A stretch of 14,852 nucleotides of DNA from Pelomonas sp966111775 (GTDB taxonomy: Bacteria; Pseudomonadota; Gammaproteobacteria; Burkholderiales; Burkholderiaceae_C), in NCBI GenBank assembly GCA_966111775.1, contig CBHWBD010000120.1, positions 1 through 14,852 on the forward strand, written 5' to 3'. Below the pieces are notes generated by a model. The model was given only the letters and a program-made list of their open reading frames with translations. It made no database searches and was not told where the DNA came from. The stretch's first letter is position 1. The number at the start of each line of letters is the position of its first letter. Made by a program: the position numbers and the translations under genes. Of the stretch, positions 6,384 to 12,763 are shown piece after piece.

Positions 6384-7023
6384 TCAGTCCGGCCAGGATA
6401 TTGATCGACAGGGCCAGCACGCCGGTGTTGAAGACAAAGGCGAGCAGGGCCTGGACGAGTACCAGCCGGCGCATGGCGCGTGAGCTGACGCAGACATCCG
6501 AGGTCTGCGAGGTCGCCGCCACCGTGATCGAGAAATAGAGGAAGTCGCCGTAGTCCGGCGGCCCTTCGTTGTCGCCCGGGAACTCCAGCCCATGCCCGGC
6601 CTTGCCGCCGCTGTGATAGCGGCTGGCGTAGGCGATGCCGAACTCCACCGGCAGCAGCAGCCAGGAGCCGGCCACCGTCGTCAGCGCGAGCAGCACATAG
6701 CGCGGGTCGTGCTGCTGCTTGGCGGCCTGCAATTCCAGCGTGATGGCGGCAAGACTCGCCAGCGCGCAAAGCACGGCCAGGGCCAACATGGCCACGACGC
6801 CTTCGTTCAGGCGCTGCGCGCGGCTTTGCACGTCCACCGAGCCGGCGCGGCCCAGCATCATCCACAGCGCCAGCGGCAGATAGATCCAGACGACGAGATT
6901 CCAGCCGATCAGCAGTCGTGTCTGCAGGCTCATCATCCCGGGCCATGCCGCGGCCAGCGCGCTGCCCACGAGGATCGCCGTCGTCAGGCGGGGGCGCAGG
7001 CGCAACTGGGTCCAGAGCTTCAT
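6376..7023 (-). CDS. DUF1345 integral membrane protein
   Basis: A 215-residue inner-membrane protein of unknown function. Hydrophobic segments lie at about 13-29, 36-57, 76-97, 107-129 and 188-213. The family signature is in the C-terminal third: YGDFLYFSITVAATSQTSD (158-176), then SSRAMRRL and the last helix FNTGVLALSINILAG. A short loop of about 135-160 is rich in Gly, His and acidic residues. No enzyme motif is visible. It starts 25 bases from the divergent RNA methyltransferase start and has no clear Shine-Dalgarno. A CATTAT box on its strand overlaps the other gene's GATAAT. Confidence 0.85.
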   Translation of the reverse strand: MKLWTQLRLRPRLTTAILVGSALAAAWPGMMSLQTRLLIGWNLVVWIYLPLALWMMLGRAGSVDVQSRAQRLNEGVVAMLALAVLCALASLAAITLELQAAKQQHDPRYVLLALTTVAGSWLLLPVEFGIAYASRYHSGGKAGHGLEFPGDNEGPPDYGDFLYFSITVAATSQTSDVCVSSRAMRRLVLVQALLAFVFNTGVLALSINILAGLIS

Positions 7024-7036
7024 TCAGGGAGGTTGG

Positions 7037-7042
7037 GATAAT
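7037..7042 (+). promoter_or_regulatory. -10 box placed for a leaderless transcript
   Basis: GATAAT is followed by 6 bases and then the ATG at 7049, the spacing that would put the transcription start at the A of ATG. A GGGAGG at 7028-7033 is 15 bases from the ATG, too far for normal Shine-Dalgarno use. No good -35 is visible. Confidence 0.4.
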
Positions 7043-7048
7043 GCGGCG

Positions 7049-8311
7049 ATGCATCCTAATGCCCTGCTGGAGCTGTGCGCCGAGCTGATCGCCGCCGTCA
7101 ACAAGCTCGACGCGCCGGCCGACGCCACCGTTTCGGCCTTCTTCCGTCAACACAAGAACCTCGGCCAGCGCGAGCGCGCCAGCCTGGCCGAAACCGTCTA
7201 TGCGCTGCTGCGCGAGCGGCTGAAGTTCCAGAACCTGGCCCAGAGCGGCAGCGGCCCCATGCCGCGCCGTCTCGCCATGCTGGCCTGGCGCGGCAGCGAC
7301 TCCTTCCTGCAGGGCGCACTGAACCCGACCGAGAAGCAGTGGCTGCAGCAGGTCAGTGCGATCGACCCGCAAAGCCTGGCCCCCAAGCTGCGCCACAACA
7401 TGCCCGACTGGCTGGCCGAGCCCCTGCTCGCGCGCCTGGGCGAGGTGGAGTTCTGGAAGCTGGCCGGTGCCATGAACGAGTCTGCGCCGCTGGACCTGCG
7501 CGTCAACACCCTCAAGCTCAAGCGCGAGGAAGCCCAGGCGCAGCTGAAGGCGGCGGGTATCGAGGCGACGCCCACGCCTTACTCGCCGATCGGCCTGCGC
7601 ATAGCCGGCAAGCCGGCGCTGAACAAGCTGGAGCTCTTCACCAACGGCAGCATCGAGGTGCAGGACGAGGGCAGCCAGCTGCTGGCCCTGTTGCTGGCGC
7701 CCAAGCGCGGCGAGATGGTGGTGGACTTCTGCGCTGGTGCCGGCGGCAAGACCCTGGCCTTGGGGGCCGCGATGCGCAATACCGGTCGCCTCTATGCCTT
7801 CGACGTCTCCGGCCACCGGCTGGATGCGCTCAAGCCCCGCCTGGCCCGCAGCGGTCTGTCCAATGTCTATCCGGCCCAGATTGCCCATGAGCGCGACGAT
7901 CGCATCAAGCGGCTGGCCGGCAAGATCGATCGCGTGCTGGTCGACGCGCCGTGCTCGGGCCTGGGCACGCTGCGCCGCAATCCCGACCTGAAATGGCGCC
8001 AATCGCCCCAGGCGGTGGCGGAATTGCAGGCCAAGCAGCGCGCCATCCTGGCCAGCGCCGCCCGCCTGGTCAAACCCGGCGGCCGCCTGGTCTACGCCAC
8101 CTGCAGCCTGCTCGACGCCGAGAACGAGGTGATTGCGGCCGAGTTTGCCGCCGCCCATCCCGACTTCAAGCCGCTGCCGGCGGAGGAGGCGCTGGTCAAG
8201 GCCCAGGTCGAGCGCGCCGGCGAACTCGTGGAAAACGGCGCACTCCGGCTGTGGCCCCACCAACACGCCACGGACGGCTTTTTCGCGGTCGCCTGGGAAA
8301 AACAGGGTTGA
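7049..8311 (+). CDS. RsmB/NOP-family SAM-dependent RNA m5C methyltransferase
   Basis: A 420-residue protein. Residues 1-140 are a helical N-terminal region, plausibly a diverged NusB/RNA-binding part. The catalytic domain begins about 150: LDLRVNTLK, QDEGSQLLALLL, SAM-binding DFCAGAGGKTLALG (about 231-244), then DAPCSGLGTLRRNPDLKW with C302, and YATCSLLDAENE with C352. The two cysteines are those of m5C RNA methyltransferases: the TC cysteine attacks C6 of the target cytosine and the PC cysteine releases the product. The target is probably a ribosomal RNA cytosine, but the N-terminus is not close enough to E. coli RsmB for me to assign that name. It stands alone, divergent from the DUF1345 gene. 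Confidence 0.93.
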   Translation: MHPNALLELCAELIAAVNKLDAPADATVSAFFRQHKNLGQRERASLAETVYALLRERLKFQNLAQSGSGPMPRRLAMLAWRGSDSFLQGALNPTEKQWLQQVSAIDPQSLAPKLRHNMPDWLAEPLLARLGEVEFWKLAGAMNESAPLDLRVNTLKLKREEAQAQLKAAGIEATPTPYSPIGLRIAGKPALNKLELFTNGSIEVQDEGSQLLALLLAPKRGEMVVDFCAGAGGKTLALGAAMRNTGRLYAFDVSGHRLDALKPRLARSGLSNVYPAQIAHERDDRIKRLAGKIDRVLVDAPCSGLGTLRRNPDLKWRQSPQAVAELQAKQRAILASAARLVKPGGRLVYATCSLLDAENEVIAAEFAAAHPDFKPLPAEEALVKAQVERAGELVENGALRLWPHQHATDGFFAVAWEKQG

Positions 8312-8371
8312 CCCGGGTCAAAGAACGCGTCGATTTGCACGCCGCCGCCTGAATGCGGTGCGCCAGACCCC

Positions 8372-8398
8372 TTGAATTTGGGGGCCGTCCTCTACAAT
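8372..8398 (+). promoter_or_regulatory. Sigma-70-type promoter of the desaturase gene
   Basis: TTGAAT (8372-8377) and TACAAT (8393-8398) are separated by 15 bases, slightly short of ideal. They lie in the 130-base gap after the methyltransferase gene and predict a leader of about 37 bases before the ATG at 8442. Confidence 0.55.
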
Positions 8399-8441
8399 TG
8401 ACATTCCTTTGCATGGCCGCTCCGGCCGGAGTCCTGGACGC

Positions 8442-9653
8442 ATGAACGACATCCTGAACGCGCTGATCGACTGGGTAGGCTCCGGCCTGCTGGGCCTCAG
8501 CGTCTGGCAATTGGTGATCTACACGCTGGTTGTGACCCACATCACCATCGCTTCTGTCACCATCTTCCTGCATCGCGCCCAGGCTCACCGGGCCCTGGAT
8601 CTTGGCCCCATCCCGTCCCACTTCTTCCGCTTCTGGCTTTGGATGACGACGGGCATGGTGACCCGTGAGTGGGTCGCCATCCACCGCAAGCACCACGCCA
8701 AGTGCGAAACCGAGGAAGACCCCCACAGCCCGCAGACCCGCGGCCTGAAGAAGGTCATGGCCGAGGGCGCCGAGCTCTACCGCGCCGAGGCCAAGAACGC
8801 CGAGACCATTGCCAAGTACAGCCGCGGCACGCCGGACGACTGGATCGAGCGCAACGTCTACCTCAAGCACAGCGCGCTCGGCGTGTCTCTGATGCTGATC
8901 ATCAACGTCGCGCTCTTCGGCGCGATCGGCGCCACGATCTGGGCCATCCAGATGGCCTGGATTCCGTTCTGGGCCGCCGGTGTCATCAACGGTATCGGCC
9001 ACTATTGGGGCTACCGCAATTTCGAAGCGCCCGATGCGTCGACCAATCTGACGCCCTGGACGCTGATCGTGGGTGGCGAAGAGCTGCACAACAACCACCA
9101 CACCTACCCGACGTCGGCCAAGTTCTCGGTCAAGCCGTATGAGTTCGACATCGGCTGGATGTACATCCGCGGCCTGGAGATGCTGGGTTGGGCCAAGGTC
9201 CGCAAGACGGCGCCCAAGCTGAGCCTGGGTGAGATCAAGCCGGCCGATGCCCGCACGCTGGAGGCGCTGATCGCCAACCGATACGAAGTCATGGCCAGCT
9301 ATGCCCGTGACCTGAAGGCCGCCTGCGCCACCGAACTGGCCCGCATCAAGGCCGAGGGTGGCAAGCACAGCGCGCGCTTCGCCGAGTTCAAGCAGGCCCA
9401 GCGCTGGCTGCATCGCGACCAGGAGCGTATTCCGGCTGCCGTGCATGGCGACCTGGCCAATGCCCGCGCCGCCAGCCCGGTCATCGACAAGCTGGTGACC
9501 ATGCGTGAAGAGCTGCGCCAGATGTGGACCCGCACCAATGTGTCGGCCGAGCAGCTGGTGGCTGATCTGCAGGCCTGGTGCCGCCGCGCCGAGGAAAGCG
9601 GCATCGCCGAACTGCAGGCCTTCTCGATGCGCCTGCGCGCCGTGCACGCCTGA
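8442..9653 (+). CDS. Membrane fatty acid (acyl-CoA delta-9 type) desaturase
   Basis: A 403-residue diiron desaturase. The three histidine boxes are complete: HRAQAH (44-49), HRKHH (81-85) and HNNHH (216-220). H187 in NGIGHYWGYR matches the extra metal-ligand region of stearoyl-CoA desaturases. Hydrophobic segments at about 20-43, 62-74 and 146-182 anchor it in the membrane with the boxes in the cytoplasm. It should insert a cis double bond into saturated acyl chains with O2 and an electron donor, adjusting membrane fluidity. ATG 8442 follows a GGAG (8428-8431); an in-frame TTG at 8409 is rejected as start because it is too close to the predicted transcription start. Beyond box 3 there is a soluble tail of about 180 residues, the last 130 highly charged and helical, longer than in short SCD-like enzymes. 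Exact acyl substrate is unknown. Confidence 0.92.
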   Translation: MNDILNALIDWVGSGLLGLSVWQLVIYTLVVTHITIASVTIFLHRAQAHRALDLGPIPSHFFRFWLWMTTGMVTREWVAIHRKHHAKCETEEDPHSPQTRGLKKVMAEGAELYRAEAKNAETIAKYSRGTPDDWIERNVYLKHSALGVSLMLIINVALFGAIGATIWAIQMAWIPFWAAGVINGIGHYWGYRNFEAPDASTNLTPWTLIVGGEELHNNHHTYPTSAKFSVKPYEFDIGWMYIRGLEMLGWAKVRKTAPKLSLGEIKPADARTLEALIANRYEVMASYARDLKAACATELARIKAEGGKHSARFAEFKQAQRWLHRDQERIPAAVHGDLANARAASPVIDKLVTMREELRQMWTRTNVSAEQLVADLQAWCRRAEESGIAELQAFSMRLRAVHA

Positions 9654-9674
9654 GCGACGACCGTTTCGCCAAGT

Positions 9675-9703
9675 AAAGGGCGCCCCGCGGGGCGCCCTTT
9701 TTT
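9675..9703 (+). terminator. Strong intrinsic terminator of the desaturase gene
   Basis: AAAGGGCGCCC and GGGCGCCCTTT form an 11-bp stem around CGCG, ending in six Ts (9698-9703), 22 bases after the stop. Confidence 0.92.
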
Positions 9704-9754
9704 CTTGGCTGGCCTAGACTTGGCGCACGCAGTCACTCGATTAGGAGGCTTGCC

Positions 9755-10240
9755 ATGAAAACCCGCTGGATCGCTTTGGGCCTGCTGTCGCTGGCCGCCG
9801 CCGCACAGGCCGACGTGAAGGTGAATTTCGTCAACCCCGAGAAGTTCACCGACATCAAGGACAACAACGGCTTCAAGCAGATGGAGGTCCTCAAGGACAT
9901 CGAGGCCTATCTGGTCGAGCAAACGGCGAAGCGCCTGCCGGGGCGCGACGTGCGCATCGACGTGACGGACGTCGACCTGGCCGGCGAGGTCGAGCCCTTT
10001 GGCCGGCGCATGCAATGGCTGCGCGTGATGCGTACCGTCACCCTCCCGGCCATGACCTTCCACTATGAGGTGCGCGACGGGGACAAGGTCGTCCAGCAGG
10101 GCGAAGCCCAGTTGCGCGACATGAACTACCAGGACGGCTTCAACAGCTATTCCAGCAGCGATCCGCTGCGCTATGAGAAGCGCATGCTCGACCGCTGGAT
10201 GCAGCAGGAGTTCGGTACCAAGGTCGCCGCCACCCATTGA
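9755..10240 (+). CDS. Exported DUF3016 protein
   Basis: A 161-residue protein of unknown function. Residues 1-19 are a signal peptide (MKTRWIALGLLSLAAAAQA, cleavage before DVKV), so the mature protein is probably periplasmic. DUF3016 features: VNFVNPEKFTD at the start of the mature chain, DVRIDVTDVDLAGEVEPFG in the middle, MRTVTLPAMTFHYEV, GEAQLRDMNY, and the C-terminal DPLRYEKRMLDRWMQQEF. The start is fixed by a perfect AGGAGG (9743-9748), 6 bases before the ATG. A TAGACT at 9715-9720 is a possible -10, which would make this a single-gene unit between two terminators. No catalytic motif is evident. Confidence 0.88.
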   Translation: MKTRWIALGLLSLAAAAQADVKVNFVNPEKFTDIKDNNGFKQMEVLKDIEAYLVEQTAKRLPGRDVRIDVTDVDLAGEVEPFGRRMQWLRVMRTVTLPAMTFHYEVRDGDKVVQQGEAQLRDMNYQDGFNSYSSSDPLRYEKRMLDRWMQQEFGTKVAATH

Positions 10241-10269
10241 GGGGCAGGGGCCCCGTGTCCCCCAAAAGC

Positions 10270-10302
10270 AAAACCCGCCAGCGTTGCCGCTTGGCGGGTT
10301 TT
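10270..10302. terminator. Bidirectional terminator between DUF3016 gene and rpmG
   Basis: AAAACCCGCCA (10270-10280) pairs with TGGCGGGTTTT (10292-10302), with further pairing inside the loop (GCG/CGC). It has a T-run on + and, because of the A-run on its left arm, on - as well, so it can end both convergent transcripts. Confidence 0.88.
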
Positions 10303-10342
10303 GTTTAGCTGGGAGAGCAGGGCGGCTGGGCCGCCCGGCGCA

Positions 10343-10513
10343 TCACTTCAGCTTGATTTCCTTGTACAGGACGTGCTTGCGCGCCTTGGGGTCGAACTTC
10401 ATGAATTCGAGCTTTTCGGGCGTGGTCTTCTTGTTCTTGTTCGTGGTGTAGAAGTGGCCGGTGCCCGCAGTGGACTCCAGCTTGATCTTCTCGCGGCCGC
10501 CTTTGGATGCCAT
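10343..10513 (-). CDS. rpmG: Ribosomal protein L33 (bL33)
   Basis: A 56-residue large-subunit protein. It begins MASKGGREKIKLESTAGTGH and continues with FYTTNKNKKTTPEKLEFMKF, ending HVLYKEIKLK, which is diagnostic for L33. It contains no cysteine, so it is the zinc-independent (C-minus) form usual in proteobacteria. An AAGGAA lies 7 bases before the ATG. It is the second gene of the rpmB-rpmG operon, 34 bases after rpmB, and is followed by the bidirectional terminator. Confidence 0.97.
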   Translation of the reverse strand: MASKGGREKIKLESTAGTGHFYTTNKNKKTTPEKLEFMKFDPKARKHVLYKEIKLK

Positions 10514-10547
10514 GGTCGTATTCCTTTAGTGAGTCAGTGAACGACGA

Positions 10548-10781
10548 TCAGAGCTCGCCTTTGGCGCGCAGATCGGCGATGACTTGGTCGATGCCGACCT
10601 TGTCGATCAAACGCAGAGCGGCGTTCGTGATGCGCAGGCGCACCCAGCGGTTTTCCGATTCCACCCAGAAACGGCGGTATTGCAGGTTCGGCAGGAACCG
10701 ACGCTTGGTTTTGTTGTTGGCGTGGGAAACGTTGTTCCCGACCATGGGCTTCTTGCCCGTGACTTGACAGACGCGTGCCAT
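10548..10781 (-). CDS. rpmB: Ribosomal protein L28 (bL28)
   Basis: A 77-residue large-subunit protein. It begins MARVCQVTGKKPMVGNNVSH, followed by the basic NNKTKRRFLPNLQ, and ends VGIDQVIADLRAKGEL. Length and motifs match bacterial L28. The ATG at 10781 has GGAG about 8 bases upstream; a longer in-frame reading to 10829 is rejected because L28 proteins start at MARVC. It is the first gene of rpmB-rpmG. Confidence 0.97.
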   Translation of the reverse strand: MARVCQVTGKKPMVGNNVSHANNKTKRRFLPNLQYRRFWVESENRWVRLRITNAALRLIDKVGIDQVIADLRAKGEL

Positions 10782-10904
10782 GACGCTTCTCCGGTTTGAC
10801 TTCTCTGACCAGCTGCTCGGGGAGAGCAACCCTTTGACCGCAAATGCCTGCTAAATCCTCGGCTGAAAGCGTTGGATGCGGTCTATCCAGCAGGCAAGCC
10901 CGCG

Positions 10905-10933
10905 ACTATAGCGGAAAACCCCTTGCCAGCCTA
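10905..10933 (-). promoter_or_regulatory. Probable rpmB-rpmG promoter
   Basis: Read on the minus strand, TATAGT (10910-10905) is a good -10. At 17-base spacing the -35 position (10933-10928) reads TAGGCT, a weak match that lies inside the trxB terminator stem-loop. The leader to rpmB would be about 115 to 120 bases. Confidence 0.5.
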
Positions 10934-10944
10934 GGAGCTGGCAA
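10915..10944 (-). terminator. Probable trxB terminator
   Basis: On the minus strand an 8-bp stem (TTGCCAGC/GCTGGCAA, 10944-10937 with 10930-10923) around a 6-base loop is followed by GGGGTTTT. It starts 10 bases after the trxB stop. The T-run is short and set back by four Gs, so strength is probably moderate. Confidence 0.5.
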
Positions 10945-10954
10945 AACGGCCGGG

Positions 10955-11914
10955 TCAGCTGTTCTCTTGTTCCAGGAAGCGCTGGGCGTCCAGCGCGGCC
11001 ATGCAGCCCGTGCCGGCGCTGGTGATGGCCTGGCGGTAGACATGGTCCTGCACATCGCCAGCGGCGAACACGCCCGGCACGCTGGTCATGGTGGCGAAGC
11101 CGTTCAGGCCGCTCTTGGTGATGATGTAGCCGTCCTTCATCTCCAGCTGGCCTTTGAAGATGTCGGTGTTGGGCTGGTGGCCGATGGCGATGAAGCAGCC
11201 GTGCACGGCGATCTCTGCCTTGCTGTCGTCCTTGACGTTGTGCGTGCGCACGCCGGTCACGCCGGAGGCATCGCCCAGCACTTCGTCGAGCTGCTGGAAG
11301 AGATGCAGCACGATCTTGCCGGCGGCGGCCTTCTCATGCAGCTTGTCGACCAGGATGGGCTCGGCGCGGAACTTGTCGCGGCGGTGGATCAGGTGGACCG
11401 TGCTGGCGATATTGGACAGATAAAGGGCTTCCTCGACGGCCGTGTTGCCACCGCCGACGACGCAGACTTCCTGGCCTCGGTAAAAGAAACCGTCGCAGGT
11501 CGCGCAACCACTGACCCCGCGGCCCATGAAGGCCTGCTCGGAGTCCAGGCCCAGGTATTTGGCCGAGGCGCCGGTGGCGATGATCAGCGCGTCGCAGGTG
11601 TAGGTGCCGCTGTCACCGGTCAAGGTGAAGGGGCGCTTGGAGAAGTCGACGGCGTTGATGTGGTCGAAGACGATCTGGGTCTGGAAGCGCTCGGCGTGCT
11701 GCTGGAAACGCTGCATCAGTTCGGGGCCCTGCACGCCCATCACGTCGGCCGGCCAGTTGTCGACCTCGGTCGTGGTCATGAGCTGACCCCCCTGGGCCAT
11801 GCCGGTGATCAGCGTAGGCTTGAGATTAGCGCGCGCGGCATAGATGGCGGCTGTGTAGCCGGCGGGGCCCGAGCCCAGGATGAGCAGGCCGTGATGTTGG
11901 GTGGTTGCGGTCAT
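10955..11914 (-). CDS. trxB: Thioredoxin reductase (NADPH)
   Basis: A 319-residue flavoprotein that reduces thioredoxin with NADPH in the cytoplasm. FAD-binding GSGPAGYTAAIYAAR lies near the N-terminus, the NADPH-binding VVGGGNTAVEEALYL in the middle, and the redox disulfide C137-A-T-C140 (SGCATCDGFFY) between them. The C-terminal FAD motif is VFAAGDVQDHVYRQAITSAGTGCMAALDA (several pieces around residues 280-310). Length is typical. ATG 11914 gives the normal short lead-in (MTATTQHHGLLILGSGP); the in-frame extension to 11992 is rejected. No clear Shine-Dalgarno is seen. It diverges from the Crp/Fnr-type gene. Confidence 0.97.
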   Translation of the reverse strand: MTATTQHHGLLILGSGPAGYTAAIYAARANLKPTLITGMAQGGQLMTTTEVDNWPADVMGVQGPELMQRFQQHAERFQTQIVFDHINAVDFSKRPFTLTGDSGTYTCDALIIATGASAKYLGLDSEQAFMGRGVSGCATCDGFFYRGQEVCVVGGGNTAVEEALYLSNIASTVHLIHRRDKFRAEPILVDKLHEKAAAGKIVLHLFQQLDEVLGDASGVTGVRTHNVKDDSKAEIAVHGCFIAIGHQPNTDIFKGQLEMKDGYIITKSGLNGFATMTSVPGVFAAGDVQDHVYRQAITSAGTGCMAALDAQRFLEQENS

Positions 11915-11940
11915 GGCAGGGGAAATGAGGGCGTCGAACG

Positions 11941-11974
11941 GGCTTGCAAGCCGGCTTTGGGGTGAAAACCCCAA
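11941..11974. other. Palindrome and hairpin in the trxB leader
   Basis: A perfect 12-bp palindrome GGCTTGCAAGCC (11941-11952) is followed by a 6-bp stem TTGGGG/CCCCAA (11957-11962 with 11969-11974). On the minus strand both would fall in the 5' leader of trxB. No known riboswitch or operator is recognised. Confidence 0.4.
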
Positions 11975-12004
11975 GACCAAGCATTGAGGCAAGCGCTGTC
12001 ACGT

Positions 12005-12017
12005 GTGCAAAATGCAC
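12005..12017. promoter_or_regulatory. Candidate operator in the trxB/crp-like intergenic region
   Basis: GTGCA-AAA-TGCAC is a perfect 5-3-5 inverted repeat in the 164-base gap between the two divergent genes. TTGAGG (11984-11989) with CAAAAT (12008-12013) is a weak + promoter that would overlap it. It is not a canonical CRP site (spacing one base short) nor an FNR site. Confidence 0.35.
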
Positions 12018-12078
12018 GCCATTTTAGGCAGGCGCATTTATTGCCGCCGGCCTGGTGCCCCAAACCTGGAGATTGCAT

Positions 12079-12747
12079 ATGGCGATGATTTCCAACCTGG
12101 ACCTGATCCGCCGGGTTCCGTTGTTCTCGATGCTGACCACCGATCAGGCTCAATCCATCGCCGACAGCGTCGTCAAGCGCCGCTTCAAGCGCGGTGAACT
12201 GATCGTCGAGCAGGGCACCAAGTCCAACGCTCTCTTCATCCTGCTGAACGGCCGCGCCCGCGTGCTGACGGCCGACCACCGCGGCCGCGAGGTCATCCTG
12301 GCCGTGCTGCAGTCCGGCGACTACGTCGGCGAGATGAGCCTGATCGACAACGAGCCGCACTCGGCCACCGTGCGTGCCGAGGTCCAGACCGACATGCTGG
12401 TGCTGGGCCGCCTGGAGTTCGCGCGCTGCCTGCCCGAGAGCAGCAGCCTGTCCTACGGCATCCTGCGCGGCCTGGTGGCGCGGCTGCGCAACGCCGACCG
12501 CCAGATCGAGTCGCTGGCCCTGCTGGACGTCTACGGCCGCGTCGCCCGCACCCTGCTGGACATGGCCGAGGACGAGAAGGGCATCAAGCTCATCCGCGGC
12601 AAGGTCTCGCGCCAGGACATGGCCAAGGTCGTTGGCGCTTCGCGCGAGATGGTCAGCCGGGTCATGAAGGACCTGGAAGAGCGCGGCGTCATCGAAACGC
12701 TTGAGAACGGTTCGGTGGTCATCAAGGAACGGTTGACCCACGATTGA
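12079..12747 (+). CDS. Crp/Fnr-family transcription regulator
   Basis: A 222-residue regulator. Cyclic-nucleotide-binding-type beta-barrel about 15-118, with GDYVGEMSLIDNEPHSATV at 80-98; a long dimer helix about 120-150; and a winged helix about 150-220 with VSRQDMAKVVGASREMVSRV. The recognition helix keeps R189, E190 and R194, corresponding to the R-E-x-V-x-R of E. coli CRP that reads TGTGA half-sites. In the phosphate-binding cassette the CRP Arg (R82) is replaced by H94, while the following Ser and Ala are kept, so cAMP binding is doubtful. Only one cysteine (C117) is present, so it is not an FNR-type Fe-S sensor. ATG 12079 has GGAGA 6 bases upstream; a TTG at 12055 is in frame but less likely. 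Targets are unknown. Confidence 0.92.
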   Translation: MAMISNLDLIRRVPLFSMLTTDQAQSIADSVVKRRFKRGELIVEQGTKSNALFILLNGRARVLTADHRGREVILAVLQSGDYVGEMSLIDNEPHSATVRAEVQTDMLVLGRLEFARCLPESSSLSYGILRGLVARLRNADRQIESLALLDVYGRVARTLLDMAEDEKGIKLIRGKVSRQDMAKVVGASREMVSRVMKDLEERGVIETLENGSVVIKERLTHD

Positions 12748-12751
12748 CGGC

Positions 12752-12757
12752 GACAAT
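12752..12757 (+). promoter_or_regulatory. -10 box placed for a leaderless ftsK transcript
   Basis: GACAAT is followed by 6 bases and then the ftsK ATG at 12764. No Shine-Dalgarno lies between. A TTGACC at 12733-12738 is only 13 bases upstream of the box, so the -35 is uncertain. Confidence 0.35.
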
Positions 12758-12763
12758 GCGGGG

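Noticed and set aside
6281..8266. A 661-codon open frame on the minus strand opposite the RNA methyltransferase
   Set aside because: Its left end re-reads the DUF1345 and purN regions in another frame, and the rest mirrors the methyltransferase. It has low-complexity composition, so it is a shadow frame.
8196..9647. A 483-codon open frame on the minus strand opposite the desaturase
   Set aside because: It spans the desaturase promoter and mirrors a well-supported gene, with no domain of its own.
10782..10904. A possible autoregulatory or riboswitch-like leader of rpmB
   Set aside because: The leader is of ordinary length, and I could not find a conserved fold or a mimic of a ribosomal RNA binding site by eye.
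10844..11965. A 373-codon open frame on the plus strand opposite trxB
   Set aside because: TrxB on the minus strand has its full set of FAD, NADPH and CATC motifs; the plus frame is Gly/Ala/Val/Asp-rich noise.
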